A DNA stretch of 64,000 nt from Thalassotalea_A litorea (GCF_043642205.1 NZ_JBHZSG010000001.1:186001-250000), one strand, 5' to 3'; shown: positions 1 to 9,220, counted from the stretch's first letter. Made by a program: numbers and translations. The notes: generated by a model from the sequence alone, not told the origin.

Positions 1-2
1 AA

Positions 3-581
3 TTTTTAATTGCCACCAGTGAATTTTTACAAGATTACATTGTCATTATTCTTATTGCTCTGGCCGTATTCTATTTGATATTTAATCAAATGATGAAACG
101 CAGTGGCTTTCGCTTAAAGGTGCACCAGCACTCGTTGCGATTGCCGTTGGTAGGTAAAATCATTCGTGGTTTGAATACCGCTCGTTTTGCCCGAACATTA
201 AGTATATTAACGGCCAGTGCCGTGCCTTTACTCGATAGTATGAAAATATCCGGAGAGGTGCTGACCAATGATTACATTAAAGAAAAAGTACAACAAAGCG
301 CCGAACTGGTGCGGGAAGGTTCCAGCCTTCGCAAAGCATTAGAGCAAACCAAGTTGTTTCCACCGATGATGCTTCATATGATAGCCAGTGGTGAAAAAAG
401 TGGTGAGCTGGAACAAATGCTGGGTCGTGCAGCGGATAATCAGGATCGTGAATTTTCCGCCGTTGTCAGCATTTCCTTGAAGGTGTTTGAGCCATTGATT
501 ATGGTGGTGATGGCAGGCGTGGTATTATTGATTGTCCTGGCAATTATGCTGCCAATCATTCAATTGAATACACTAGTTTAA
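3..581 (+). CDS. gspF: Type II secretion inner-membrane platform protein GspF (5'-truncated by window edge)
   Basis: This is the C-terminal half of GspF, the polytopic inner-membrane platform protein of the type II secretion system. The reading frame is open to the left edge, so the true start lies outside the window; about 192 of the usual 400 residues are present. Two hydrophobic segments are visible: one at the extreme left (IVIILIALAVFYLIF) and one at the C-terminus (LIMVVMAGVVLLIVLAIML). Between them is a T2SF cytoplasmic domain with the typical GEKSGELEQML motif. The downstream gspG-N genes confirm the assignment. gspC, D and E would be expected just to the left. Confidence 0.95.
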   Translation, partial: FLIATSEFLQDYIVIILIALAVFYLIFNQMMKRSGFRLKVHQHSLRLPLVGKIIRGLNTARFARTLSILTASAVPLLDSMKISGEVLTNDYIKEKVQQSAELVREGSSLRKALEQTKLFPPMMLHMIASGEKSGELEQMLGRAADNQDREFSAVVSISLKVFEPLIMVVMAGVVLLIVLAIMLPIIQLNTLV

Positions 582-599
582 GATGGAATAGGTAGTAAC

Positions 600-1067
600 A
601 TGAAACGTATTAGAAATATTAAACGCGTAAAAGGCTTTACGCTGATCGAAATCATGGTAGTCATCGTTATTTTAGGTGTTCTTGCCGGTTTAGTGGTGCC
701 TAATATTATGGGTAACTTAGGGAAGGCGAACATTCAAAAAGCGATATCGGATGTTAGCGCTTTGGAAAATGCTTTGAATATGTATAAAACCGATAACTAT
801 CGTTATCCAACGACTGACCAAGGCCTTGAAGCATTGGTTGAAGAATCGGATATTGAACCGATCCCTCGTCGTTTTCAATCGGGCGGTTACATAAACCGTC
901 TACCGCAAGACCCTTGGGGCAGCGATTACATACTGATCAGCCCGGGTGAATTTGGCAAGTTTGACGTGTTTAGCCCTGGCGAAGATGGTGAAGCGGGTAC
1001 TGATGATGATATCGGTAACTGGAATCTGGAAGAATGGCGTTCAGGTAAAGCGTCAAACGACGACTAA
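600..1067 (+). CDS. gspG: Major pseudopilin GspG
   Basis: GspG is the major pseudopilin, which polymerises into the type II secretion pseudopilus. The N-terminus is a class III prepilin signal: a basic leader ending in Gly12, then FTLIEIMVV with Glu at +5, followed by the hydrophobic helix. It should be cut and N-methylated by the prepilin peptidase, which is not in the window. The C-terminal part carries the conserved DPWGSDY stretch and the acidic GEDGEAGTDDDIGNW loop that binds calcium in this family. Length (155 aa) is normal. It lies 18 nt after gspF in the same operon. Confidence 0.97.
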   Translation: MKRIRNIKRVKGFTLIEIMVVIVILGVLAGLVVPNIMGNLGKANIQKAISDVSALENALNMYKTDNYRYPTTDQGLEALVEESDIEPIPRRFQSGGYINRLPQDPWGSDYILISPGEFGKFDVFSPGEDGEAGTDDDIGNWNLEEWRSGKASNDD

Positions 1068-1113
1068 CGCAGTAACTGATTAGTCACGCGTTTTATCCTG
1101 AGGAGAATAGCAA

Positions 1114-1689
1114 GTGAGGCGAATGTCGCGAGGCTTTACGTTACTCGAAGTGATGCTGGTAATCGTCATTATCGGCATTATGGCCTCATTGCTTATTCCA
1201 ACATTACGTGGCCAGGATTTTAGCCAGGATCTCGAAGTTCACGCCAAGCGCTTTGATTCGTTATTTACCTTGGCAGCAGAGTACGCATTACTAAATAACC
1301 TCGAACTGGGGTTGTTGGTCGAAGACAATATTTACGAGTTTTATGGATTCGATGGCCAGCGCTGGCAACCGCTAGACGACATTGACAGGCTCGAAAGGGT
1401 TGAGTTCAGTGACCCCTTTTCTATCAGCCTTAATCTTGAAGATTTACCTATCGAGACCCAACTTGGTATCGACACCGAGGATTTCGAAGAGCGCCAGGAA
1501 GAGTTCTACCTTGACGAAGAGGAAGAACCGGTTTTCCCCCAGGTTTACATCTTATCCGGTGGTGACATTACCCCATTTCAACTGACTTTTGCCTTTGATG
1601 ACGGTTTTGATGCGCCGATTTACTATAGAGTAAGTTCCGGATATACCTTACCGTTAATCACAGAGGGGCCGCTTGATGAATTACCGTAA
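1114..1689 (+). CDS. gspH: Minor pseudopilin GspH
   Basis: GspH is a minor pseudopilin of the type II secretion tip complex. The leader MRRMSRG precedes FTLLEVMLVIVIIG, with Glu at +5. The start chosen is GTG at 1114, which has a good AGGAG about 10 nt upstream; an ATG three codons downstream is possible. Residues about 125-140 form a very acidic stretch (FEERQEEFYLDEEEEP). The 3' end overlaps the start of gspI, as is usual in gsp operons. Assignment to H rather than another minor pseudopilin rests on order (G-H-I-J-K) and size. Confidence 0.9.
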   Translation: MRRMSRGFTLLEVMLVIVIIGIMASLLIPTLRGQDFSQDLEVHAKRFDSLFTLAAEYALLNNLELGLLVEDNIYEFYGFDGQRWQPLDDIDRLERVEFSDPFSISLNLEDLPIETQLGIDTEDFEERQEEFYLDEEEEPVFPQVYILSGGDITPFQLTFAFDDGFDAPIYYRVSSGYTLPLITEGPLDELP

Positions 1690-2059
1690 TTCTCAGCGTC
1701 GCGGTTTTACCCTGATTGAAGTGATGATAGCGATGGCCATCTTTGCCATTGCCGGTACTGCAATTATTAAAGTTGCCAGCTCGAGTTTGTTAGGCACAGC
1801 ACGCATGGAAACCAATACGGTTGCTCAATGGGTTGCGTCAAATCAGTTGGTTGCGGTGACACTTGAGAAAAACTGGCCACCAAAGAAAAATCAAAAAGGT
1901 GAAATCGAAATGTTGGATCGGCAATGGCATTGGCGGCAAATTGTCGAAGAAACCGAAGATGAATCCATGCGGGCTGTCACCATTGAAGTTCGTCTTGATC
2001 CCAGCGATGAATATCCTGTCGCGCAGATGATGACTTACCTTAGTCAGGGTAAACGCTGA
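1676..2059 (+). CDS. gspI: Minor pseudopilin GspI
   Basis: GspI is a minor pseudopilin that nucleates the I-J-K tip complex. A short leader MNYRNSQRRG precedes FTLIEVMIAMAIFAIAG, the methylation-type prepilin helix. The ATG at 1676 is chosen over a TTG one codon upstream. The gene overlaps the end of gspH by 14 nt and its TGA overlaps the gspJ ATG (TGATG), so translation is probably coupled. Length is 127 aa, normal for the family. Confidence 0.93.
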   Translation: MNYRNSQRRGFTLIEVMIAMAIFAIAGTAIIKVASSSLLGTARMETNTVAQWVASNQLVAVTLEKNWPPKKNQKGEIEMLDRQWHWRQIVEETEDESMRAVTIEVRLDPSDEYPVAQMMTYLSQGKR

Positions 2060-2658
2060 TGAAACGCAATGGTTTTACTTTTCTGGAAGTGATTCTCGCC
2101 ATGGCCATTTTTGCGATGGTCGGACTAACCAGTGCGACCATGTTATCAACGGTGCTCGATTCACGAGATAAAGTAAACGAAAAAAATGCCCGCCTGGTCG
2201 AATTGCAACGTGCATTTTTGGTTATGGAACGTGACTTTCTGCAAATGACTAAACGCTCGGTCAGAATTGACGGCGAAGCGCCTTTGCAAGGTTTTTTACA
2301 CAGTAATGAATCAACCTATTCCGGTAATACCCACGGTATTGCGTTTGTGCGTCAGGGCTGGTCAAACCCGGCACTAATGTTGCCTCGCAGTGACTTACAG
2401 GCTGTTGCCTATCAACTTGAAGAAGAAACCCTGAATCGCTTACATCGAATATTTGTCGATAGCATTGTTGGTGAAGAGCCAAAAATTCGCCCGTTGATCA
2501 CCGGTGTCGATAATGTCGATTTTGAATACTTCTACGTCGATAAATGGGTCGCTGAACTCGGCGGCCCTGCGTTGCCCAAGGCTATCGCGATAGAAATCGA
2601 ATTACAGGATTTAGGGCTTATTCGGCGCGAATTTCTGGTACCGGGAGTTGGCCAATGA
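2059..2658 (+). CDS. gspJ: Minor pseudopilin GspJ
   Basis: GspJ is a minor pseudopilin of the type II secretion tip. The very short leader MKRNG is followed by FTFLEVILAMAIFAMVG, with Glu at +5. The soluble domain (about residues 40-199) contains the GspJ-type YQLEEETLNRLHR region. It overlaps gspI by 1 nt and gspK by 4 nt (ATGA). It belongs to the gspF-N operon. Confidence 0.94.
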   Translation: MKRNGFTFLEVILAMAIFAMVGLTSATMLSTVLDSRDKVNEKNARLVELQRAFLVMERDFLQMTKRSVRIDGEAPLQGFLHSNESTYSGNTHGIAFVRQGWSNPALMLPRSDLQAVAYQLEEETLNRLHRIFVDSIVGEEPKIRPLITGVDNVDFEYFYVDKWVAELGGPALPKAIAIEIELQDLGLIRREFLVPGVGQ

Positions 2659-3782
2659 TGCCAACGCTATGTCCTAAAAAGCAGCAGGGTGTTGCACTCA
2701 TTATCGTGCTCATGGTGATTGCGCTGACGACAATAATTGCCACCCAAATGAGCGGGACGCTGATGTTCCAGCAACAACGAAACGAGAATCTCGAATCCAA
2801 TCAACAGGCCTATTGGTATGCGATGGGCGCAGAAGCATTTGCAAAAAGCGTTTTGTATCAGGATTTCAATGAAAGTAAAAACGTAACACATATAGGGCAG
2901 ATGTGGGCAAGTGGCGAAATGCGCTTTCCGGTTGAGCTAGGGGAAATCAGCGGTGAAATCTTCGATCTTCAGGCATGCCTGAACTTAAATGCCCTAAATA
3001 GCGATCAAACTAATCAGGGCTCTACTTCACCACCAGGAGGAGCTTCGTCCTCAACCCCCTCTGCGTCCGCACCTGCGGGAGGAACAACCGGCGGTGCAGC
3101 AACACCTGCTAGTGGAACAACGACCTCAGGCAGTGCTTCTAGCGGTAGTAAAACCAATGGCGAATTGGCAAAAGAGGCATTAAAAGAATTGATCGTTTCT
3201 CTGGAAATTGACGGTATTGGCAATTTTGAAGCGGAATCGATGACCGATGCATTAGTAGACTGGCTGGATGAAGATAATTCGATTGTTAGTGCTGGTGGCG
3301 CCGAAGACGATGATTATGCCGCAAAAGAATTTCCCTATCTTGCCGCCAATAGCAAACTCGGATCAGTGAACGAATTACGGGTGATTGAGCACTTTACCCC
3401 ACAGGTAATTTTGGCCCTGAAACCCTATGTCTGCGTTCTGCCGGATTCTGATTTACACAAGATCAATATCAACACCATGGATGGCGAAGATGTAAAATTA
3501 TTGCAGGCGTTACTGGGCGGGACGGATGAAGGGACCGCTCAGGATATCTTGTCGGCACGCCCGGAAGATGGTTTTGCCACCATAGCCGCATTTACCGGCT
3601 TATCGGAATTAGCCAAAGTGAAAAATATAAATCAATTAAAACAGCAATTTGTTATCGACAGCGATTACTTTAAATTGACCACTAAAACCAGCTTCAATGG
3701 TAGCTTTTTTACGTTAAACTCTACCTTTATGGTAAAGAATGACGAATTGCTTGTGGTTAACCGAAGTATCGGAGCACATTAA
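2655..3782 (+). CDS. gspK: Minor pseudopilin GspK with a Ser/Thr/Gly/Ala-rich insert
   Basis: GspK is the large minor pseudopilin that caps the pseudopilus. The N-terminus is MMPTLCPKKQQG followed by VALIIVLMVIAL. It lacks Glu at +5, which is the known hallmark of GspK. The globular domain has the GspK-type NINTMDGEDVKLLQALLGG helix-hairpin-helix region (about residues 275-295). Residues about 122-168 (nt 3018-3160) are a low-complexity run of Ser, Thr, Gly, Ala and Pro, making this protein somewhat longer (375 aa) than typical GspK. The gene is coupled to gspJ by ATGA and touches gspL at its 3' end. Confidence 0.94.
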   Translation: MMPTLCPKKQQGVALIIVLMVIALTTIIATQMSGTLMFQQQRNENLESNQQAYWYAMGAEAFAKSVLYQDFNESKNVTHIGQMWASGEMRFPVELGEISGEIFDLQACLNLNALNSDQTNQGSTSPPGGASSSTPSASAPAGGTTGGAATPASGTTTSGSASSGSKTNGELAKEALKELIVSLEIDGIGNFEAESMTDALVDWLDEDNSIVSAGGAEDDDYAAKEFPYLAANSKLGSVNELRVIEHFTPQVILALKPYVCVLPDSDLHKININTMDGEDVKLLQALLGGTDEGTAQDILSARPEDGFATIAAFTGLSELAKVKNINQLKQQFVIDSDYFKLTTKTSFNGSFFTLNSTFMVKNDELLVVNRSIGAH

Positions 3783-5032
3783 TGAGAGAAACATTATATA
3801 TCAGGCTTGGGAGTCAGGATGTAGATCCTGTCCATTGGCTAATTACAGCCCCTGGTCAGGAAGATGAGATTGCGTCTGGGCAGTTGGATCATGCCTCGCA
3901 ATTATCCGAACTGACGGAAAAAGCCTACATTCGTGACGTTAAGGTACTGGTTAATAGTGCCGATGTTCGATTAAAGACATTAAAAGTACCCGGCAAAAAT
4001 GAGCGAGCCACCCGTCAGGCTACACCTTATATGCTTGAGGAAGATTTGGCTGAAGACGTTGAAGGATTATTTTTTGCCTTTGCCAGTGAGCCTCAGGACT
4101 ATCAAGGGGATGCAAACACGTTCGTGGCGATTGTCGCCCACCAGCAAATGCAACAATGGCTATCCTGGTTAAAGCAGGCAGACATCAAAGTAAAAAATAT
4201 GCTGCCGGATGTACTGGCATTGCCGTTTCATCAACAACAATGGGTTTGTGTCAATCTGGATAACCAGTGGCTAGTCCGAGCTGACGCATGGCAAGGGTTC
4301 GTGGTAGATCAGGACTACCTTGACTTGTTTTTGCAACAACACATGCATGAACGGGACGAGGAGACTGGAGATGTTCATATCCAATCGTTCTCCCATATCG
4401 ATGATGTGAACCAGTCGGCAGCCATACCCAAAGGTCTGGTCTTAGAGCAGATGCCTGAGGAATTGCCGATGAAGTTGTTGGCAGATTACGCCGAGCAAAG
4501 TCGTTTTAATCTGTTACAAGGGCCTTATCAATTTAAGGAAGAGCGTTCGCCGATGATACGTATGTATCTGAAAGTGGCCGCTGTTGCGGGCATCGCTTTA
4601 GTGCTAAATATGTTGCTTAAAGGGTTCGAAATTTACCAGAATAATGCCAAGTATGAGCTCTACTCTGACAAAATTGAGCAGCAATACAAAAAGTCGTTTG
4701 GTCAAACCCAAACGGTGAGAATGGCGACGGTAAAACGTCAAATCAGTGCACGTATTAGCGAACTTGGCGGTGCAGGTGGCGATGATAATTTGCTCACTAT
4801 GTTGGAAAAGCTGCGTCCGGCGTTTGCAAATGTGCCGACGATGAAACCTGAATCCATGAAATACGACGATAAACGTCAAGAATTGAGAATTTCGGTAGTA
4901 GCCGGAAACTACCAGGCGTTTGAACAATTTAAGTCCGAATTGGAAAAAGCCGAAATGGACGTAACCACAGGCGCACAGAATAACCAGGGCGACCAGGTGG
5001 TGGGGTCTTTTAATATCAGGAGTAAGTCATGA
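3782..5032 (+). CDS. gspL: Type II secretion assembly-platform protein GspL
   Basis: GspL is a bitopic inner-membrane protein that recruits the GspE ATPase through its actin-like cytoplasmic domain and pairs with GspM in the periplasm. The cytoplasmic domain spans about residues 1-250. One membrane segment is visible near residues 260-278 (LKVAAVAGIALVLNMLLKG), followed by a periplasmic domain of about 135 residues. It starts at the gspK stop codon (1-nt overlap) and overlaps gspM by 4 nt. Size is normal for the family. Confidence 0.95.
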   Translation: MRETLYIRLGSQDVDPVHWLITAPGQEDEIASGQLDHASQLSELTEKAYIRDVKVLVNSADVRLKTLKVPGKNERATRQATPYMLEEDLAEDVEGLFFAFASEPQDYQGDANTFVAIVAHQQMQQWLSWLKQADIKVKNMLPDVLALPFHQQQWVCVNLDNQWLVRADAWQGFVVDQDYLDLFLQQHMHERDEETGDVHIQSFSHIDDVNQSAAIPKGLVLEQMPEELPMKLLADYAEQSRFNLLQGPYQFKEERSPMIRMYLKVAAVAGIALVLNMLLKGFEIYQNNAKYELYSDKIEQQYKKSFGQTQTVRMATVKRQISARISELGGAGGDDNLLTMLEKLRPAFANVPTMKPESMKYDDKRQELRISVVAGNYQAFEQFKSELEKAEMDVTTGAQNNQGDQVVGSFNIRSKS

Positions 5033-5499
5033 ACGACTGGTGGCAGGGATTGAACCCAAGAGAGCAAAAAATGGTTGCCGGTTGTTCGGTCATTGTATTG
5101 TTGTCGGTGTTTTGGTTTGCGCTGTGGCAACCTATTAATGAGAGTTTAGTGCGCTCTGCAGAAAAATCGGAACAGCAACAACAATTATTGGTGTGGGTAC
5201 ATGACAATCTGGCTAAGTATGAATCGTTAAAACGCCAGGGCGGAGCTCGACCTAGCAGCGGAAGCTTATCCAGCGTCGTTAATCGCACCGCCAAGCGTTA
5301 TCAGATTGAAATTGCCAGAATGCAGCCTCAAGGTGATAATCTTCAGGTCTGGGTTGATGAAGTGGCGTTTAATGATTTATTGCACTGGCTTGAGCAGCTA
5401 CATAGCCGCGAAGGATTGGTAATACAGGCCATTGATATTGTAAAAGGCGACGAACAGGGTACCGTAAAAGTTCGTCGATTACAGGTTGGGCGAGTATGA
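5029..5499 (+). CDS. gspM: Type II secretion protein GspM
   Basis: GspM is a small bitopic inner-membrane protein that partners GspL. The start MNDWWQGLNPREQKMV is characteristic (W-x-x-L-x-P-R-E). One membrane helix follows (VIVLLSVFWFALWQPI), then a periplasmic ferredoxin-like domain. The gene overlaps both neighbours by 4 nt, consistent with translational coupling in the gsp operon. Confidence 0.95.
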   Translation: MNDWWQGLNPREQKMVAGCSVIVLLSVFWFALWQPINESLVRSAEKSEQQQQLLVWVHDNLAKYESLKRQGGARPSSGSLSSVVNRTAKRYQIEIARMQPQGDNLQVWVDEVAFNDLLHWLEQLHSREGLVIQAIDIVKGDEQGTVKVRRLQVGRV

Positions 5500-6248
5500 A
5501 AAACATAAAAAAAGGCTTGTTGTATAGCCTGGGATTTTTCTTGGTTTATCTGGTCTTTGTGATAGCGATTGCGCCGGCCAACAAACTGGTCGCTATGGTC
5601 GAATTACCACAGGATGTTGTTCTGCATGGCGTTGCAGGTTCAGTCTGGGCGGGTGAGGCACAAAGTATGTCCACCAGCAATTATGAAATCAAAGACGTAG
5701 ACTGGCGTTTGAGTTTTCTGTCGCTGTTAACCATGTCACCGAGTGCCGATATTAACTTCGGGCGCTCTCCTCGACTTGGCCCTACTGGCAGCCTTACCAT
5801 CAGAAATGATCACCCGCTCGTTGGTTTTCATAATGCCGATATAAAAATCGAAGCAAGCCGCATTGTGGATTTAGTCACCTTACCCTTAGATATGCAAGCC
5901 AGTGGTCTGGTATCAATCGATTTGCATAAATTTATTACCGGCAAACAGGTATGTTCAGAAGTCGATGGTGAAATTTTCTGGCAGCAGGCCAGTATCAATG
6001 CATTTGATGAAAAGGTCGAACTGGGTAATTTTAAAGGAAAATTGCGTTGTGAAAATGACTCATTGGAGATTACTGTCGACCCTGATAATAACCTCGGATT
6101 GGAATTGTCGGTATTTATTCGCCAACGAGGCCGTGTTGCGGCGCAGGGCTATTTAACGCCTGGTCCTGAATTTCCAGAAAACGCCCGTTCTATATTAGGT
6201 TTTCTTGGCAATAAAGACGCCCAGGGACGTTATCGAATTCGCATTTAG
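5496..6248 (+). CDS. gspN: Type II secretion protein GspN
   Basis: GspN is the accessory last gene of many gsp operons; its role in secretion is poorly defined. One N-terminal membrane segment is visible (SLGFFLVYLVFVIAIA, residues about 11-27), followed by a beta-rich periplasmic region containing GVAGSVWAGEA, a signature of this family. Length (250 aa) is typical. Its TAG stop overlaps by two bases the TAA stop of the convergent glycerophosphodiesterase gene, so there is no room for a terminator between them. Confidence 0.9.
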   Translation: MKNIKKGLLYSLGFFLVYLVFVIAIAPANKLVAMVELPQDVVLHGVAGSVWAGEAQSMSTSNYEIKDVDWRLSFLSLLTMSPSADINFGRSPRLGPTGSLTIRNDHPLVGFHNADIKIEASRIVDLVTLPLDMQASGLVSIDLHKFITGKQVCSEVDGEIFWQQASINAFDEKVELGNFKGKLRCENDSLEITVDPDNNLGLELSVFIRQRGRVAAQGYLTPGPEFPENARSILGFLGNKDAQGRYRIRI

Positions 6249-7000
6249 CCAGAGATATTGGAATTGGCAATCATCGGATTTAAATCAGGCACCTGTTGAC
6301 TGTTCAGGTGCGCGATTTTCACCAGTGAACGGGTTGGGTAATTGCTAAAAATACCGTCGATGCCTAAGTGGTGCATCTCAACAATATCTTGCTCATTATC
6401 AACAGTATAAACAAATACTTTCAAGCCTCTTTCATGGGCATCATTAACGAAGTCCTGATTTACAAAATCAATATCGATATGCACGCTATAGGCATCCAGA
6501 CGCTCGGCAAATGCGGCATAATCTAGCGGGCAACTGGCGGTTAGGGCACCGGTGTTGATTTGTTGATTCAAGGTTTTCAGTTCGAACAGCAAATGATGAT
6601 TAAAGGATGACAGGAGAAATTGACTCGGTTGAAAATGCCAATCTGTAATCGCCCGGTCCATAACTTTCAGCAATGGGATCACGGTACGATCAGCTTTGAG
6701 TTCAATATTTACCAGACATTGGCCATTGATACATTGCAATACTTCATCAAGGGTTGGAATGGACTGACCTTTACCCACATCGATGGTTTTGATTTGCGCT
6801 AACGTTAAATCACGAATACGTGTTGGCACGTTGGGCTGGTTTTTTAGCCAGCGATCATGAGTGACCACCAATTCACCATCGGCCAGCAAGTGCACATCGA
6901 TTTCGATAGCATCCACTTGCATGGCCAGCGCTCGTTCAATCGCGAGAATTGTATTTTCAGGTTCATGACCGCTGGCACCCCGATGCGCGAATACCAGCAT
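6245..7000 (-). CDS. Glycerophosphodiester phosphodiesterase (UgpQ-like, cytoplasmic)
   Basis: The protein is predicted to hydrolyse glycerophosphodiesters (deacylated phospholipids) to glycerol-3-phosphate and an alcohol. The GDPD fold is clear. FAHRGASGHEPENT near the N-terminus provides the catalytic His and Arg, and IEIDVHLLADGELVVTHD provides metal-binding Glu/Asp and the second His. There is no signal peptide and the length is 251 aa, which fits cytoplasmic UgpQ-like enzymes rather than periplasmic GlpQ. It lies 12 nt downstream of psd, so it is probably cotranscribed with rsgA-psd; a shared role in phospholipid metabolism is plausible. Substrate range cannot be read from sequence. Confidence 0.9.
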   Translation of the reverse strand: MLVFAHRGASGHEPENTILAIERALAMQVDAIEIDVHLLADGELVVTHDRWLKNQPNVPTRIRDLTLAQIKTIDVGKGQSIPTLDEVLQCINGQCLVNIELKADRTVIPLLKVMDRAITDWHFQPSQFLLSSFNHHLLFELKTLNQQINTGALTASCPLDYAAFAERLDAYSVHIDIDFVNQDFVNDAHERGLKVFVYTVDNEQDIVEMHHLGIDGIFSNYPTRSLVKIAHLNSQQVPDLNPMIANSNISG

Positions 7001-7012
7001 AGTTCACCTCAA

Positions 7013-7879
7013 TTATTTAATAACGTGTGCGTAAGGTTGCCCAAGTCTGGTGACCGTTTGTGGACCAGCATCCGGTGCAAATTCAATGGTGTCTTTAGCG
7101 AATACGCAAACGACCGTTGAGCCAAGCTTAAATCGCCCCATTTCCTGTCCTTTTTCGAGGACAATGGCATCGTCACCTGAGCTTGCGTATTGCCAGCGAA
7201 CAACGTCTTTTCCTGCCGGTGGGGTAACGGTTCCTGCCCATACGGTTTCTATACTGGCTACGATTGTCGCACCAACTAAAACCATCGCCATCGGGCCAAT
7301 TTCGGTATCAAAGATGGCTACCACTCGCTCGTTTCGGGCAAACAGGTTAGGAACATTCTGTGCCGTTAGTGGATTGACCGAAAACAGCTCCCCCGGTATA
7401 TAAATCATTTCTCTTAAAGTACCGGTAATTGGCATATGAATACGGTGATAATCTTTTGGCGCCAGGTAAATGGTTGAGAATTTTCCTTGTTGGAATGGTT
7501 CAGCGGTACTTGCTTCGCCCCCCAGTAATGTCTGGAGTGAATAATTAAAGCCCTTGGCCTGAATGATTTGGTCGTCTACGATGTCGCCTTGCTGACTGAT
7601 CGCACCATCAACCGGGTAGCAGATTTCAGCAACGTCTGGGTTGATAGGGCGCATGCCGCCTTTTAACTCGCGGGTGAAGAAATCGTTAAAGGTTTTATAA
7701 TCTTCAGCATTCTCCAGTTTCGCCTCTTTCATATCAATACCATAGGCTTTGATAAACTGCTTGATTGCAAATCGGGTTAAACCGCCCGCTTCAGCCGCAG
7801 CAAAATAACCGGTTAAACGGGACAATCCATGTTTGGGCATGGCATACTGCAGGGCAATTTTTAAATTATCCAATGACAC
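7013..7879 (-). CDS. psd: Phosphatidylserine decarboxylase proenzyme
   Basis: Psd converts phosphatidylserine to phosphatidylethanolamine at the inner membrane. It self-cleaves to give a pyruvoyl cofactor. The cleavage motif LGST is present in FKLGSTVVC, with the serine at residue 254, the same position as in E. coli. The His in the YHRIHMPITG stretch belongs to the conserved active site. Length (288 aa) is normal. The order rsgA-psd is conserved in gammaproteobacteria, but mscM, which follows psd in E. coli, is replaced here by a GDPD gene. Confidence 0.97.
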   Translation of the reverse strand: MSLDNLKIALQYAMPKHGLSRLTGYFAAAEAGGLTRFAIKQFIKAYGIDMKEAKLENAEDYKTFNDFFTRELKGGMRPINPDVAEICYPVDGAISQQGDIVDDQIIQAKGFNYSLQTLLGGEASTAEPFQQGKFSTIYLAPKDYHRIHMPITGTLREMIYIPGELFSVNPLTAQNVPNLFARNERVVAIFDTEIGPMAMVLVGATIVASIETVWAGTVTPPAGKDVVRWQYASSGDDAIVLEKGQEMGRFKLGSTVVCVFAKDTIEFAPDAGPQTVTRLGQPYAHVIK

Positions 7880-7984
7880 GAAAGGTTTCCTTTAAATAGT
7901 GTTCATTCGGCCTGAGGCCGACGATACCGACTACTGCAAGTATAGATATTATTTCACCAACAGTTATCGATATTCAAATAGGTA

Positions 7985-9016
7985 TTATTGAAAGCGAGAG
8001 GTAAGTTTATTACCGTCCAGGCTTGCTAAAATTCGTTGATAACTGGCGAATCGTACAGGATTGATCTGGCCTTCGTCAACGGCCGCTACCAGAGCGCAGC
8101 CAGGATCGTTTTGGTGTTTACAGTCTCTGAACTTACAGTGACCAAAAAACGGCTGGAATTCAATAAATCCAGCATCGACCTGTTCTGGCGTCAGGTGCCA
8201 TAAACCAAACTCCCGGATACCCGGAGAATCAATCAAAGAACCACGGTTTTCGATATGATAGAGACGAGCCACGGTTGTTGTATGCTGGCCTAAACCAGAG
8301 TTATCGGAAACTTGCTGGGTAAGTAGCTCCAATCCTGGCATCAGAGAATTAACCAACGTCGATTTGCCGACCCCGGACTGACCAACAAAAATGCTGATCC
8401 GGTTATCAAGTCTCGCTCGAATGGCATCGATGCCTTCACCGGTCTTATTGCTGATTTCTATGACCTGATAGCCAATCGACTTGTACAGGGTTAGCTGCGC
8501 ATCAATTCGCGCTTTTTCTTGGTCGTCGGTGACTAAATCAATCTTGTTTAAGACGATCACCGGCTCTATTCCCGTTAACTCGGTTGCCACCAGATAGCGA
8601 TCAATGATGTCGGCGTTGAAAGCCGGTAAAATAGAGGAGACGATAAAAATCTGATCGATATTAGCGGCAATGGGCTTGAGGCCATCATAGACATCGGGTC
8701 GAGACAGTTCCGATGTGCGTTCATGGACCGCTTCTATTACGCCATTTATCGAGTGTTGGGTTTCTTTACCCAGACGCCATACAACCCTGTCACCGCAAAC
8801 AATGCTCTTGACGGTTCGACGAATATTACAACGAAAAATATTGCCTGCTTCGTCTTCGACATCGGCATGTTGGCCGAATCGGGAGATAACAAGACCGGCT
8901 TGTTGCTCTGAGAGCTCATCATCTTGCCAGTGCGTTTTCTCATTGTTGAGTTTGCTGGACAGATTTGCCTTGATACGTCGATGCTGACCTTTGGTCAGCT
9001 TTTTGCGCTTAGCCAC
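7985..9016 (-). CDS. rsgA: Small ribosomal subunit biogenesis GTPase RsgA
   Basis: RsgA is a late 30S assembly factor whose GTPase is stimulated by the ribosome. The circular permutation is visible: an N-terminal OB-fold, then G4 (VLNKIDL) ahead of G1 (GQSGVGKSTLVN, about residue 213) and G3 (DSPGIREF). A C-terminal zinc-binding cluster (GHCKFRDCKH and a later PGC) follows. The basic N-terminus MAKRKKLTKGQHRR is typical. It is divergent from orn, as in E. coli. Confidence 0.97.
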   Translation of the reverse strand: MAKRKKLTKGQHRRIKANLSSKLNNEKTHWQDDELSEQQAGLVISRFGQHADVEDEAGNIFRCNIRRTVKSIVCGDRVVWRLGKETQHSINGVIEAVHERTSELSRPDVYDGLKPIAANIDQIFIVSSILPAFNADIIDRYLVATELTGIEPVIVLNKIDLVTDDQEKARIDAQLTLYKSIGYQVIEISNKTGEGIDAIRARLDNRISIFVGQSGVGKSTLVNSLMPGLELLTQQVSDNSGLGQHTTTVARLYHIENRGSLIDSPGIREFGLWHLTPEQVDAGFIEFQPFFGHCKFRDCKHQNDPGCALVAAVDEGQINPVRFASYQRILASLDGNKLTSRFQ

Positions 9017-9081
9017 GGTTTTGATTCATCTAAATTGCCTATTGTTCAGGGCCAGATGCCCGAACAAATATTAATTGGTAA

Positions 9082-9132
9082 AAATTTGGCGTATTATACC
9101 GCTAGCTATGGGATATTGCATCTGTGCAATAT
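9082..9132. promoter_or_regulatory. rsgA/orn divergent promoter region with a palindrome
   Basis: Reading the minus strand there is a clear -10 hexamer TATAAT at about 9093-9098, positioned to transcribe rsgA. Just upstream of it lies a perfect 8-bp inverted repeat, ATATTGCA-TCTG-TGCAATAT (9113-9132). Both are seen directly. Whether the palindrome is an operator or a structured leader is unknown. Confidence 0.5.
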
Positions 9133-9220
9133 TTGTACGAATTTCTTTAGACGAATTTAGGAATTGACGGATAATGCGGATATGCTGGATGGAGACACAA
9201 TGTGATGCACAGGAGTAAAA

